64,000 nucleotides of DNA from Desulfovibrio sp. X2 (GCF_000422205.1 NZ_ATHV01000019.1:1-64000), one strand, 5' to 3'; numbered from the stretch's first letter, positions 48,734 through 57,488 are shown. Numbers and translations: made by a program. The notes: a model not told the origin generated them from the letters alone.

Positions 48734-49636
48734 TCAGTCCCGGGAGGGCGGAGAGGCCTTGGACCTGGACGCGGCCTCGGAAGGGGATTCGGCCTCGGAC
48801 GCAGAGCGGGGTTCCTGCGGGAGGGCCCGGTCCGCGCGGGCGGCTCCCGTCTTCCTGGCCGGTCCGCGCACCGCGGCGAAGAACTCGCGCAGGGCCTGGT
48901 CCTTGGGCATGACGCCGTGCTTGAAGAGGTAGTCAAGAAAGGCCCCGGCCTCGCGATGGGCCGGGTTCAGCTGCAGCGCCTTGCGCAGGGCGTCCAGCGC
49001 GGCCTCCACGTCGCCCTTTTCGTGGCAGGCGCGGGCCACGTTGACGAAGATGTTCTCGTCGTCCGGGGCCACGCCTATGGCCCGGCCGTAGTAGCGCAGG
49101 GCCATCTCGAACATGCCCTTCTTGCGCATGGCGATGCCGAATTCGTTGAAGAGGTGCTTGTGCACCGGGGTGAAGGCCTCGTCCAGGCTGACGATGGTCT
49201 CGAAGACGTAGCTCGCCTTCTCGAGCTCGTTCATGGCCAGGTAGGTGAGCCCGAGGCCGAAGTTGGCCCGCACGTTCTCCTCGTCGATGGCCAGGACCTT
49301 ATTGTATTCGATCTTGGCCTCTATGTGCAGGTTCTTCTTGCGGTAGTAGTCGCCCTGGGCCAGACGCTGCGAGACGTGGCGGTACCACAGCTCCGGCTCG
49401 AGGAAGAAGCGCTTGAGGAAGGCCTCGCGCTCGAAGTGCTCCACTTCGCCCGCGGGCATGAAGTTGTCGTCCAGCGGCCGCACGGCCATGGTCCCGTCCT
49501 CGTCCTCGCGCGCGAACCAGAAGACGGTGCCGATCGTCGGCGGACCGCTCTTCTCGCGCTCGGAGAAGATGCCCATGATCTTCGGGGCGGGAATGTCGTC
49601 GTCCATCATCGCGCGCTTGTTCCTCGGACGTTTCAC
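48734..49636 (-). CDS. Tetratricopeptide repeat protein
   Basis: 300 residues. After an N-terminal region with GTVFWFAREDEDGTMAVRPL, TPR units run from ~residue 85 to 245 (DYYRKKNLHIEAKIEYNKVL; NFGLGLTYLAMNELEKASYV; GMFEMALRYYGRAIGVAPDD). The C-terminal 40 residues are Ser/Ala/Glu-rich and disordered. Start is GTG 49636 with GGAG eight bases upstream; ATG 49609 or 49606 are alternatives. It converges with the receiver-TPR gene across the hairpin element, and the two may work in one pathway. Confidence 0.83.
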   Translation of the reverse strand: MKRPRNKRAMMDDDIPAPKIMGIFSEREKSGPPTIGTVFWFAREDEDGTMAVRPLDDNFMPAGEVEHFEREAFLKRFFLEPELWYRHVSQRLAQGDYYRKKNLHIEAKIEYNKVLAIDEENVRANFGLGLTYLAMNELEKASYVFETIVSLDEAFTPVHKHLFNEFGIAMRKKGMFEMALRYYGRAIGVAPDDENIFVNVARACHEKGDVEAALDALRKALQLNPAHREAGAFLDYLFKHGVMPKDQALREFFAAVRGPARKTGAARADRALPQEPRSASEAESPSEAASRSKASPPSRD

Positions 49637-49902
49637 CCGGCCGTCTCCGTCTTTCCAGGGAGACGGGAAGGCCGCGAAAGCGCTGTGCAGTGGTCTCTCC
49701 GGCCTATACGCGAACTCGTCCGGGGGTGCAAAAGGAATGGGGGGCCTTGGGCCGGAAAATAAACACGCCGGGGAAGGCGGAAAGATTTGTCCGAAGGCTG
49801 TGAAGCCGCTCTGGACCGGAGGATCTGTTCGGGCTCCGGCCTGGGTGCTGAACGCCTTGGCAGGGCTGTTTCGTCATGGGGCCACCCGGTATGCCTGCAA
49901 TG
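49637..49902. other. Intergenic stretch before the integrated element
   Basis: No gene is supported; frames here are short and without family resemblance. It separates the leftward TPR gene from the tRNA terminator and attachment site. Confidence 0.6.
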
Positions 49903-49933
49903 AAAAAGGGGTCAGGCCTTGCAGCCTAACCCC
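49903..49933 (-). terminator. Intrinsic terminator downstream of the tRNA fragment and integrase
   Basis: Minus strand: GGGGT, mismatch, AGGC, loop of six, GCCT, mismatch, ACCCC, then TTTTT (plus 49903-49907 are A). It begins 11 bases after the CCA end, so it was probably the original tRNA-Ala terminator, and now also ends the leftward phage transcript. Confidence 0.72.
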
Positions 49934-49943
49934 ATGATTTATC

Positions 49944-49996
49944 TGGTGGAGACGAAGAGATTTGAACTCTCGACCTACGCGTTGCGAACGCGCAGG
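49944..49996 (-). other. Attachment site: displaced 3' part of tRNA-Ala(CGC)
   Basis: On the minus strand this reads as the 3' two-thirds of a tRNA: anticodon arm GCGCG-TTCGCAA-CGCGT with anticodon CGC, variable loop AGGTC, T arm GAGAG-TTCAAAT-CTCTT, acceptor CGTCTCC, A73, and encoded CCA. U70 fits the G3:U70 identity of tRNA-Ala. The 5' part (D arm, 5' acceptor) is missing and replaced by the AT-rich end of the integrase gene. This is the usual mark of integration at a tRNA 3' end: the intact gene should lie at the far right end, outside the window. Confidence 0.85.
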
Positions 49997-50017
49997 CTTT
50001 CATATTAAGTCTTGTTT

Positions 50018-51169
50018 TTACTGAATTTTATTTTCGTCGGGGGCGTCAAAAGTGCCCGAAAAGTCCCCCGCGAGTCCCCCGGAATGTCCCCCGGGAAGAG
50101 GGGCCTTTTCCAGGGCGTCACGGCGCTGCCTCTCCAGGACGTGCTGATAGTGCCGATGGACCATCGCCATGTCCGCATGCCCCATGACCTCGGCGACGGC
50201 TTTGGGGTCGGCTCCTGCATCCAGGGCGTAGGTGGCAAATGCGTGGCGCAGGTCGTAGGGGCGAATGCGGCGTGTGATTCCGGCTCGCTTCAACATCGAC
50301 CACCATGCCGTCTTGATGGAGGAGACTTGATGCCCGCGCCAATGGATGAGGTGCTCGTAACGTCCATCGACCGACTTGCCGTGCTCCTCGTGCTTTGCTC
50401 TGTCCAGCGCATCCTGTCTTTCCCATGCCTCCAGCAATGGCCGAAGTTCCGGCCGGATGTACAGATCTCGCCATGGGCGCTTTTTGTTCTTCTTGGCGGC
50501 GGTCACACGCACCATTCCGGAAGAGGTGTCCACATTCTCCCATCGCAATGCGAACAACTCTGACGGACCGATGCGCACTCCGAGCGCAGCCCCGAGGATG
50601 ACGACACGCCGGACATGTTCCGGCGTGACCATCATGATCCGCTCGATCTCTGCCGGAGTCGGCGGAGGTATGCGCGTCTCGTCTCCGCGAGGGAATGAGA
50701 AGCGGGGGACGGGGTTGTGCTCGATCACGCCGTTATCCTCGCCCCAGTTCAAGGCCGCCTTGACGATGGAGACCCTTCGATTGATCGTGACCTGCTTGAT
50801 CCCTGTCGCTTTCAGCGCGGACACCCCGCGCCGCATGTCCTGAACCGTCATGGTGGACACGAGCACGCGCCCAACAGCCTCGAGGAGCGGCTTGACGTGG
50901 CAGAGCGTCTTGCGGGTGTCCAGGTCAGACATCTTCTTGTCCCGCAGGTAGAGCAGCACGAGCCCGTCCAGGGTCAAGGCGTCGCGCCTTGGCTCTGTCC
51001 CGTCGTCGAAGGATTCGGGCTCGAACTTGATGCGGTGCTTGATGAGAGAATCGAACTTGAGGGCTTCGGCCTTTTCGCCAAAGGCCTTGTGCTCACGCTT
51101 TCCCGTGATCGGGTTGCGCCACACGACGCGCCATGGGCTTTTGCGGTCAGGCCGATGCTCGATGGACAT
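50018..51169 (-). CDS. int: Tyrosine-type site-specific integrase
   Basis: 383 residues. N-terminal arm/core-binding region (residues ~1-165) and C-terminal catalytic domain with Arg199 in GAALGVRIGPSELFALRW, Arg308 in RPYDLRHAFATYALDAG, His331 in EVMGHADMAMVHRHYQHV and nucleophile Tyr341 in the same stretch. Tyr replaces the first His of the HxxR box, a common variant. Its stop lies 22 bases from the tRNA-Ala fragment, as expected for an integrase next to attP. Weak SD. Last gene of the leftward operon. Confidence 0.95.
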   Translation of the reverse strand: MSIEHRPDRKSPWRVVWRNPITGKREHKAFGEKAEALKFDSLIKHRIKFEPESFDDGTEPRRDALTLDGLVLLYLRDKKMSDLDTRKTLCHVKPLLEAVGRVLVSTMTVQDMRRGVSALKATGIKQVTINRRVSIVKAALNWGEDNGVIEHNPVPRFSFPRGDETRIPPPTPAEIERIMMVTPEHVRRVVILGAALGVRIGPSELFALRWENVDTSSGMVRVTAAKKNKKRPWRDLYIRPELRPLLEAWERQDALDRAKHEEHGKSVDGRYEHLIHWRGHQVSSIKTAWWSMLKRAGITRRIRPYDLRHAFATYALDAGADPKAVAEVMGHADMAMVHRHYQHVLERQRRDALEKAPLPGGHSGGLAGDFSGTFDAPDENKIQ

Positions 51170-51178
51170 CGGTGGTTT

Positions 51179-51457
51179 CTACTGCCTGGGGGAAGCGCCC
51201 GTCAACTCGGCCATGATTTCTGCGACCGGGCGGCCGATGATTCCAGCCGCGGAGGATGCCATGGGGGCTTTCTGCCGCTTCTCGCGCGTCGCCCGCAAGG
51301 CCTCCTGGACCTCGATCCAGTCCCAACGGTTCCCCTTTCCCCGACCGCGGCCGAAGGCATAGGGAGAAACACCGAGCTCGCGTGCTTTCTTCTCGGCCGC
51401 ACCCGGAGTCTTCAATCGCAGGAGAACCGCGAGTTCCGCCGATGTCCGGAGGTCCAC
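51179..51457 (-). CDS. Small phage protein, 92 aa, possible DNA-binding
   Basis: GTG start 51457 (GGGAG eight bases upstream) overlapping the stop of the previous gene as TAGTG. It reads VDLRTSAELAVLLRLKTPGA then EKKARELGVSPYAFGRGRGK, which looks like a small helix-turn-helix, and WDWIEVQEALRATREKRQ. Located just before the integrase, the place where excisionases (Xis) are often encoded, so a recombination directionality role is possible but unproven. Confidence 0.7.
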   Translation of the reverse strand: MDLRTSAELAVLLRLKTPGAAEKKARELGVSPYAFGRGRGKGNRWDWIEVQEALRATREKRQKAPMASSAAGIIGRPVAEIMAELTGASPRQ

Positions 51458-51666
51458 TAGAAGCTCTCCCTCATCGCGTTGTGGCGCCGCAGATTGGCCA
51501 CGGTGTGGGCGCAGAGGGCCGTGTGCCCGCTGGCCTTGCCGACAGGGCAGCCGTTTTCGGTCCACAGCGGGCAGGCAGAGCGGCAGAAGGCGGGACGAAC
51601 GGCCGACTTTGGCGGGTTCTCGCGCTCGTCCTGCCATGGGTCGTGTGGGCGGCGGAGGGTGGTCAT
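51457..51666 (-). CDS. Small cysteine-rich phage protein, 69 aa
   Basis: Starts MTTLRRPHDPWQDERENPPK, overlapping the end of the helicase-methyltransferase gene by four bases (ATGA). Four cysteines (FCRSACPLWTENGCPVG then LCAH) with nearby His suggest a metal site. No family recognised. Ends in TAGTG shared with the next gene. Confidence 0.7.
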   Translation of the reverse strand: MTTLRRPHDPWQDERENPPKSAVRPAFCRSACPLWTENGCPVGKASGHTALCAHTVANLRRHNAMRESF

Positions 51667-54158
51667 GCGGCTTCTTTCCCCCCGCCGCAGAAGTCCAGGA
51701 GGCTCGGAGCCGTTGCGTCCTGCTCGGCGGCACGGCAGTACTTCACGCCGTCGCGCCAGTAGTCGGCATTGAGCTCCACAGCGCGACCGCGGCGGCCGAG
51801 CTTGATGGCCCGGTAGGGGACCGTCATGAGGCCGCCGAACGGATCGAAGACCTCTTCTCCTGGATTGCTGTAGCGCTCGACCAGCCGGTCGACGATGTCG
51901 AACTGCAGGGGGCATACGTGCTGTCCCAGGCCGCGCTGAGACTGCGATCCGTTGAGCGTGCGCATGCGCACGACGTCGTGCCAGACGTCCGGATGCCAGG
52001 AGCCGGGAGCGATGGCCATGAACGTCGCGGGAAGAGCCCCGCGCAGTTCCAGGGCCTCTCCGATGCGCACATGCTCCTCGTAGTCGTAGACGGACTGGAG
52101 GCTGCGCTCGGTGAAGGCCTGCACAAGCTGGTCAGGAGGAAGCCCGGCGAGCTCATCTGCGGTCATGAGTCGGTCGCCTGACGAGCGATGGAAGGCATGC
52201 GCCTGGACCTGCCAGCGGGCCCGGCTGCACTCGCCCTTGTCCTTGACCACGGGCACGTCGGCGTAGCCTCGGCTGCGGTCGCTCTGCGGCTTGCGGAAGA
52301 TCAGGATGTACTCCGGTGATCCGACCCCCATCTTGGTGCCGTCCTTGCACTGCTCGGTCCACCCCAGACGGTAGGTCTGGTTGTTCTCGCGCACCACGTC
52401 GGTGATGACCGTGATCATCCCCATGAAGTCGAATCCGTGGCGGCGCGCGTGGAAGATGGCCTCTGCGTGGAAGGGGCTCACGGTGGGCACGCCGGTCCCG
52501 GTCACGTTTCCGAACAGGATCCTGTCTTTGACGTGGCAGCAGTAGATGCGGCCCGGGCGCAGGATGCGAAGCAGCTCAGGCGTCAGGTAGTCCATCTGCT
52601 CCCAGAAGTGGCCGTTCCCGTCCGTGTGCCCGAAATCTTGGTAGCTCGGGGTGTACTCATAGTGGTTGCTGAAAGGGATCGAGGTCACGATCAGGTCCAC
52701 CGAGGTCTCGGCCATGCCCTGGCACTCGAGCACGCAGTCGTTGTTGACGGCCGTGAAGAGTTGTCCGCGTGCCTCGACGCGTTCCACACCGATGGCCCGG
52801 CGCAGTTCCGATTCCATGTCCACTGCAGAGAGCCCATACTTGCGGATGATCTCGCTCATATTCTCCGTCATCTCCTCGTGCTGCCGCCACTTCCTCTTCA
52901 GGACCTCGAGGATCCTTGCTTCGGTGTCGGCGTAGATGATGTGGATGTGGCACTCCCGATCCTGCAGAAAGCGGTGGATGCGGTGGATGGCCTGTATGAA
53001 GTCCCTGAATTTGAACCCGATTCCCAGGAAGACGGCCATGGCGCAATGCCGCTGGAAGTTGCAGCCGGCGCCGGACAATATCGGCTTGGTGGCCAGGTAC
53101 TGGAACTCGCCCTCGGAGAACCCGGCAACGCGGCTCTCGCGCACGTCCAGGTCCTGGGAGCCGTAGACGTCGACGGCCGCGGGCAGGGCCTGCTTGATGG
53201 CGTGGCGCTCGGCCTCCTGGTCATGCCAGATGATGCAGTGTTCCTCGGGCGCGGCGAGCAGAATCTCGCACATCTTCTCGATGCGCGCCGGAAGGCTGGA
53301 CCGCTTCTCTCGCGCCGCGCTTCCCAGGCTCAGGGCAGCATCCTGGATCAGGCGCATCTGTCCGCCCTTGTCGGCAGTGGGCCCCGAGGACGAGCGCACC
53401 ATGTGGTAGTGCACATGCAGCTTCGGCAGGGCATACCCCTCGTCGCTGTAGCCAAGGTCCGAGGGGCGCTGCAGGAACACAGCCCATGAACTGACCCACA
53501 ACCAGAACTCACGCTCCTTGTGCGGGTAGAGCGTGAGGTTGTTGGCCTTGGTCGAGTCCCGCTTGAACCAGCGCGTCAGGGCCTGCCCGGTGTCCATGAT
53601 GCCCAGGAATCCAGCGTAGTGGATCAGCTCCTTGAACCTGTTCGGCGACGGCGTGGCCGTGGCCACGAAGCGATAGCGGACCGAATCGAACAGCGTCAGG
53701 AACGTCTGGAAGGTGAGCGACCCGTAGGATCGCAGGACGTCCGCCTCGTCCAGGGAGACGGCGTTGAAGGCGGTCACGTCGAGGCGCCCGTCGCGCACGG
53801 CCTCGTAGTTGGTGATGTACATCCCGGCATCGCCCAGGTCCTCGGTGCGCTGCACAAAGGTCAGGGGGATGCCGAGCTTGGCCGCGTCCTTGCGGAACTC
53901 GAGACGCACGCCCAAGGGCGCAATGATGAGCTGCCGTCCGCCCTCGTGCTTGCCGATCAGGCGCAGGACCTCGAGCTGCATGAAGGACTTTCCCAGTCCG
54001 AAGGCCGCGAAGATTGCCCGGCGCCCGCCCGATATGGCCCACTGCACGATGTCGCGCTGGTGGGGCTTGAGCATGTGGTTGATCTCGTCCTGGTCGACGT
54101 GGAACCCCATGCGCGTGGAGAGTCGGCACTTGGCGGCAATGAAGTCGAGGTAGCTCAC
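51663..54158 (-). CDS. Helicase-DNA methyltransferase fusion (phage type)
   Basis: 831 residues. Residues ~20-420 form an SF2 helicase: Walker A AAFGLGKS (51-58), DEAD in AVSLDEADVL (137-140), TATPSPNRFKEL, and motif VI-like AIHRIHRF. Residues ~485-820 form an amino-methyltransferase: catalytic motif TSIPF (492-496) in place of the usual DPPY/SPPF, then SAM-site DPFGGLMTVPYRAIKLGRRG near the end. Probably makes N4-cytosine or N6-adenine marks on phage DNA. Starts at GTG 54158 (GGGAGGG upstream) inside the end of the C5 methyltransferase gene. Confidence 0.87.
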   Translation of the reverse strand: MSYLDFIAAKCRLSTRMGFHVDQDEINHMLKPHQRDIVQWAISGGRRAIFAAFGLGKSFMQLEVLRLIGKHEGGRQLIIAPLGVRLEFRKDAAKLGIPLTFVQRTEDLGDAGMYITNYEAVRDGRLDVTAFNAVSLDEADVLRSYGSLTFQTFLTLFDSVRYRFVATATPSPNRFKELIHYAGFLGIMDTGQALTRWFKRDSTKANNLTLYPHKEREFWLWVSSWAVFLQRPSDLGYSDEGYALPKLHVHYHMVRSSSGPTADKGGQMRLIQDAALSLGSAAREKRSSLPARIEKMCEILLAAPEEHCIIWHDQEAERHAIKQALPAAVDVYGSQDLDVRESRVAGFSEGEFQYLATKPILSGAGCNFQRHCAMAVFLGIGFKFRDFIQAIHRIHRFLQDRECHIHIIYADTEARILEVLKRKWRQHEEMTENMSEIIRKYGLSAVDMESELRRAIGVERVEARGQLFTAVNNDCVLECQGMAETSVDLIVTSIPFSNHYEYTPSYQDFGHTDGNGHFWEQMDYLTPELLRILRPGRIYCCHVKDRILFGNVTGTGVPTVSPFHAEAIFHARRHGFDFMGMITVITDVVRENNQTYRLGWTEQCKDGTKMGVGSPEYILIFRKPQSDRSRGYADVPVVKDKGECSRARWQVQAHAFHRSSGDRLMTADELAGLPPDQLVQAFTERSLQSVYDYEEHVRIGEALELRGALPATFMAIAPGSWHPDVWHDVVRMRTLNGSQSQRGLGQHVCPLQFDIVDRLVERYSNPGEEVFDPFGGLMTVPYRAIKLGRRGRAVELNADYWRDGVKYCRAAEQDATAPSLLDFCGGGKEAA

Positions 54159-55309
54159 GCCACGCCCTCCCGCGCCAGCACCCCGGCTGGCATTCTGATT
54201 GCGGTCAACGCCGCGTCCACGCGCGTGAGAATCCAGGCCATCACGTCCACGGGCATGGAGTTCCCGATTCCCTTGTAGCGCGGCCCGTCTGGGCATTCTT
54301 CGGCCGGCCTGCCGCGCCAGGGGATGAGTGTGAAGTCGTCTTCCATGCCCTGCAACCGCTCGCACTCGCGCGGGGTGAGGCGGCGGACGCGCATGCCGCC
54401 ATGCACCGCGTACGTCTCCGACTCGAAGTCGAGACGGCCATGAGGTCCGCCGTGAGCGTTCCTGGCCGTGGCCACGTCCACCGGACCGGAAGAGTTGTTT
54501 CCTCCGAAGCACGCGACTACCGGGTCCTGGCCTCTCGTCTCTCCTGTGCGCTCGACTCCCCGGCCGCTTGCTCCAAGGCACGGCGCAAGATCATGGGCAA
54601 ATCCTTGCCCCTTCTCTCGGCGCGGCGGATGATCCCGGCGCAGGCCCTCGCGCTCAAAAAGTATTTCTCTGGGATCGGCCCCGTCTCTAGGACACGCGAC
54701 AAGGAACACACGGCGGCGGCGTTGGGCCAGTCCGAAATATTGGGCATCGAGGCACCGCCACGCGATTGTCCTCGCTGGTCCAGCAACCCAACCACAAGCG
54801 GGCCACTTCGGAACATGGACCCGTGCATCTCGATCCCAAGTCCAAAAGGGCGAACTCTTTCCCATCTGGGGCCTTGGACCGGGCTCGGCGTCGAAGTCTG
54901 CTCCGGCGAGCAGCCCGACGAATGATCCGAAGGCGTTTCCCCTGTCGGAGAGGACACCGGGTACGTTTTCCCAGAGAAGAGAGGCAGACTGAATTGCATC
55001 CAGGAGCTCCACGAGCTTGATGGTCAGATTTCCGCGCGAGTCTTCCAGACCCCGGCGCAGCCCGGCGAGGCTGAACGCCTGGCACGGCGTTCCGGCGACG
55101 AGCAGGTCCACCAACCCACGCCATTTTCGGCCGTCAATCCTTGTCATGTCGCCGAGGTTCGGCACTCCGGGGAAGCGATGCGCCAGCACGGCGCAGGGGA
55201 ACGGCTCGATCTCGGACATGAAGACCGGACGCCAATGGAGCCCGGCGCGGATCACCGCCTGTTCGGCCGCGGCGATGCCCGTGCAGACGGTCGCAAAACG
55301 AATGGTCAT
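54155..55309 (-). CDS. DNA (cytosine-5-)-methyltransferase, phage-borne
   Basis: 384 residues with the C5-methylase motif set in order: I FATVCTGIAAAEQAV, IV LLVAGTPCQAFSLAGL with nucleophile Cys76, VI SLLWENVPGVLSD (Glu114), VIII DAQYFGLAQRRRRVFLVAC, IX RRLTPRECERLQGM, X KGIGNSMPVDVMAWIL. No endonuclease gene adjoins, so it is most likely a solitary enzyme protecting phage DNA from host restriction. Overlaps the helicase-methyltransferase by four bases (GTGA). Confidence 0.94.
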   Translation of the reverse strand: MTIRFATVCTGIAAAEQAVIRAGLHWRPVFMSEIEPFPCAVLAHRFPGVPNLGDMTRIDGRKWRGLVDLLVAGTPCQAFSLAGLRRGLEDSRGNLTIKLVELLDAIQSASLLWENVPGVLSDRGNAFGSFVGLLAGADFDAEPGPRPQMGKSSPFWTWDRDARVHVPKWPACGWVAGPARTIAWRCLDAQYFGLAQRRRRVFLVACPRDGADPREILFEREGLRRDHPPRREKGQGFAHDLAPCLGASGRGVERTGETRGQDPVVACFGGNNSSGPVDVATARNAHGGPHGRLDFESETYAVHGGMRVRRLTPRECERLQGMEDDFTLIPWRGRPAEECPDGPRYKGIGNSMPVDVMAWILTRVDAALTAIRMPAGVLAREGVA

Positions 55310-55312
55310 TGC

Positions 55313-55669
55313 CTACCCCTCCGCCTGCTGCGCGCGGCGCGCCTCGCAGTCCTCGAAGTCCCCGGGCTCGTCCTTGGCGTGGCACGGGGCGCAGGGAGAA
55401 AGGGCCGCGCAGGCCTTGTCGAATTCATCTCGATCATCCGGGCCGACGCCGCACACAGTATCGATGAGCTGAACACACCAATGCAACGCCTCCCGCAGCC
55501 GCGCCTCGCGGGCCTTCAGCTCGTCGCGCTCGCGGCGGAGGGCGCAGAGAGTCGGCCATGTCAAAATATCAGCCGCATATCCGCATTCTTCGCAGTAAAT
55601 CCACTCATTACGCTCGTACGCATTATCGCTCCCGCACACCGGGCACGGGCCCAACTTGTCGTCGCTCAT
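55313..55669 (-). CDS. Lar-like zinc-ribbon protein
   Basis: 118 residues beginning MSDDKLGPCPVCGSDNAYER, then IYCEECGYAADILTW: a CPxC...CxxC zinc ribbon like that of Lar-family restriction-alleviation proteins of lambdoid prophages. Further cysteines lie in WCVQLIDTVCG and ALSPCAPCHAKDE. ATG 55669 has AGGAG six bases upstream. Three bases before the C5 methyltransferase, fitting an anti-restriction cluster; function inferred. Confidence 0.72.
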   Translation of the reverse strand: MSDDKLGPCPVCGSDNAYERNEWIYCEECGYAADILTWPTLCALRRERDELKAREARLREALHWCVQLIDTVCGVGPDDRDEFDKACAALSPCAPCHAKDEPGDFEDCEARRAQQAEG

Positions 55670-55740
55670 TCCCATCTCCTTACTTCCGTTCATCGCCCAC
55701 TGCCTCCCGACGCTCGGACGGGAGGTGTGAGGGATGGATG

Positions 55741-56475
55741 CTAGGCGGCATCACGCGCTGACTCGGACTCTTCCTGCTCACGGAAGAGAGGGAGCGACTT
55801 GACCAGGTTGTCGGGGATGACGAGCTCTCCGTCCGAGTCGAGCCAGTTGACTCCCTTGCGCTTGCCCGCGCCGAACTCGACCTTGACCGTACCCTTGCTG
55901 GACACCTCGAGGTGCAGGGACTGGACGACCTCGCCAGTGTCCTCATCGGCATCCATGGAGATGGCGGCATGGAGCTTGTGCGTGCACTCGAAGGCGTGCG
56001 CCCCGTACCGCTGCGCCTGCTGCACACCATCGCGGATGCCCTGGGCGACGGCGTGGACCACGTCGCCGTCGAGCAGCGCGGCCACGGCCAGGATTTCGCG
56101 CACGCTGGCCTTGTAGGACGGCTTATCGATCAGGCGCTTGATCTCGCTGTAGGCCTCACCGAGCTCGCCTTCGAGGTCGCGGTAGTCGCGACGCAGAGCC
56201 TCGATGGTGGCGTCCTGGTGGGAGATGAGAGCGCGCAGGGCGGCGATGGACTCAGCCGCGGACTGCGACATGCAGGACTCGACGGGAAGGGCCCGGGCCG
56301 CGGCCTCGTCCCAGACCGGGAACGAGACTCCGGAGAAGAAGGTGGAGAGGATGCCGGGCAGGCACGCAGTCTTGTGCGTGCGGTCGCGGGCGCCGCGTGC
56401 GGACACCATGGACACGACGTGGGATTCCTCGGGGGCGGTCTGGTCGGTGATCTTCTTGGCGGTGGCGGCAGGCAT
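55741..56475 (-). CDS. Phage protein of unknown function, 244 aa
   Basis: No family recognised. The middle is a coiled coil (ISHQDATIEALRRDYRDLEG), and the C-terminal third is rich in beta strands (LHLEVSSKGTVKVEFGAGKR). No signal peptide. GGAGCACC-type SD before MPAATAKKIT. Lies between DUF1351 and the Lar-like gene in the leftward operon, so probably an early function. Confidence 0.75.
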   Translation of the reverse strand: MPAATAKKITDQTAPEESHVVSMVSARGARDRTHKTACLPGILSTFFSGVSFPVWDEAAARALPVESCMSQSAAESIAALRALISHQDATIEALRRDYRDLEGELGEAYSEIKRLIDKPSYKASVREILAVAALLDGDVVHAVAQGIRDGVQQAQRYGAHAFECTHKLHAAISMDADEDTGEVVQSLHLEVSSKGTVKVEFGAGKRKGVNWLDSDGELVIPDNLVKSLPLFREQEESESARDAA

Positions 56476-56555
56476 AATGGTGCTCCTTGTTTTTGCCCCC
56501 GACCGGCCAGGGGGATGAACCGGTCGGGGGCGTCGTCAGGGGGTAGGGGAGGGAA

Positions 56556-57488
56556 CTAGGCGGCCCTGCTCCTGGCGTCTGCCAGCGAGATGCAGGACGC
56601 CGCGAGAGTCTTGAGCGCGGAAGCTATCTCGACCTCGCGCGTGGCGTAGTATTCGATGGTGATGGTCCGGACGACACGCTGCGCGGACGGGCGGGACGTG
56701 GTGACAGGCTGAGGCCTGGAGGTGGGGCAGGGAGTGGCGGCAGGCTGCGCGGCGTCTTTCCTCGCCGCCCTGGCCTGCGCCTCTTCGGCCTGCCGCGCGG
56801 CATCGGCCATATCCTTGGCCTTCTGCGCGTAGGCCGTCTCGATCTGCGCGGCGGCATCCTGCATGGAGATGTCCATATCCTGCAGGTGCAGGAAGGAGGA
56901 TGCGGGCAGGAGGAACCCATGCAGGTTCCCGAGACTCGCGCACTTTTCCTCGATGAAGACGGCACGGTCTCGCCGGGCCTGCTCGAGCGCGGCCTTGTCC
57001 TTCTCGGCCTTGAGGTGGTCCAAGATGATCGCCTCGATCTGCGACTGGACGTCCTTGAGCTTGGTGGTCTTGTTCAGCCAGCGATCCTCGACGGGGATGT
57101 CCAGGGGCTGCACTCCGTGCTCCGCGCGCAGGTGGTCGATGATGACCTGCACCTCGTGGCGCTTATCCTCTCTGGCGCGGTCCTCGAAGGCCTTCACCTG
57201 GCCGCCGAGGAAGCCGTACGCCTCGTCGAAAATGGCGCAGATTTCCTTGATCTTGCCCTCGAACTCCTTGACGGGAGCGCTCACCTGCCTGACGGTCTCC
57301 TTGCGCGCGTCGTCGATCTGCTTCTTGAGCTTGTTCAGGCCAGCCATCTCGGACTTGATGCCCGCGATCTGGTCCTCCTGCACGATGAGTCCGCGATACT
57401 GTTCGACGATTCCCTCGGCGAAGGCCTTGAGGCCGTCGAAGTCGAACGAGATGGCGGGCAGCGTGGTCGTGAGCTTGATGTCTTCCAT
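56556..57488 (-). CDS. DUF1351 phage protein
   Basis: 310 residues. Residues ~1-200 match the DUF1351 layout: ISFDFDGLKAFAEGIVEQYR, KLKKQIDDARKETVRQVSAP, FDEAYGFLGGQVKAFEDRAR, a coiled coil over most of its length. The C-terminus has a Pro/Ala linker and ITIEYYATREVEIASALKTL. DUF1351 proteins occur beside phage recombination genes (Erf, RecT, Sak type), as here. GGAGGACACC before the ATG. Function unknown. Confidence 0.83.
   Translation of the reverse strand: MEDIKLTTTLPAISFDFDGLKAFAEGIVEQYRGLIVQEDQIAGIKSEMAGLNKLKKQIDDARKETVRQVSAPVKEFEGKIKEICAIFDEAYGFLGGQVKAFEDRAREDKRHEVQVIIDHLRAEHGVQPLDIPVEDRWLNKTTKLKDVQSQIEAIILDHLKAEKDKAALEQARRDRAVFIEEKCASLGNLHGFLLPASSFLHLQDMDISMQDAAAQIETAYAQKAKDMADAARQAEEAQARAARKDAAQPAATPCPTSRPQPVTTSRPSAQRVVRTITIEYYATREVEIASALKTLAASCISLADARSRAA

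Noticed and set aside
49944-50020. Complete tRNA gene on the minus strand
   Set aside because: The anticodon arm, T arm and CCA end are good, but upstream there is no D arm or matching 5' acceptor strand; the sequence is the AT-rich end of the integrase gene. It is a fragment.
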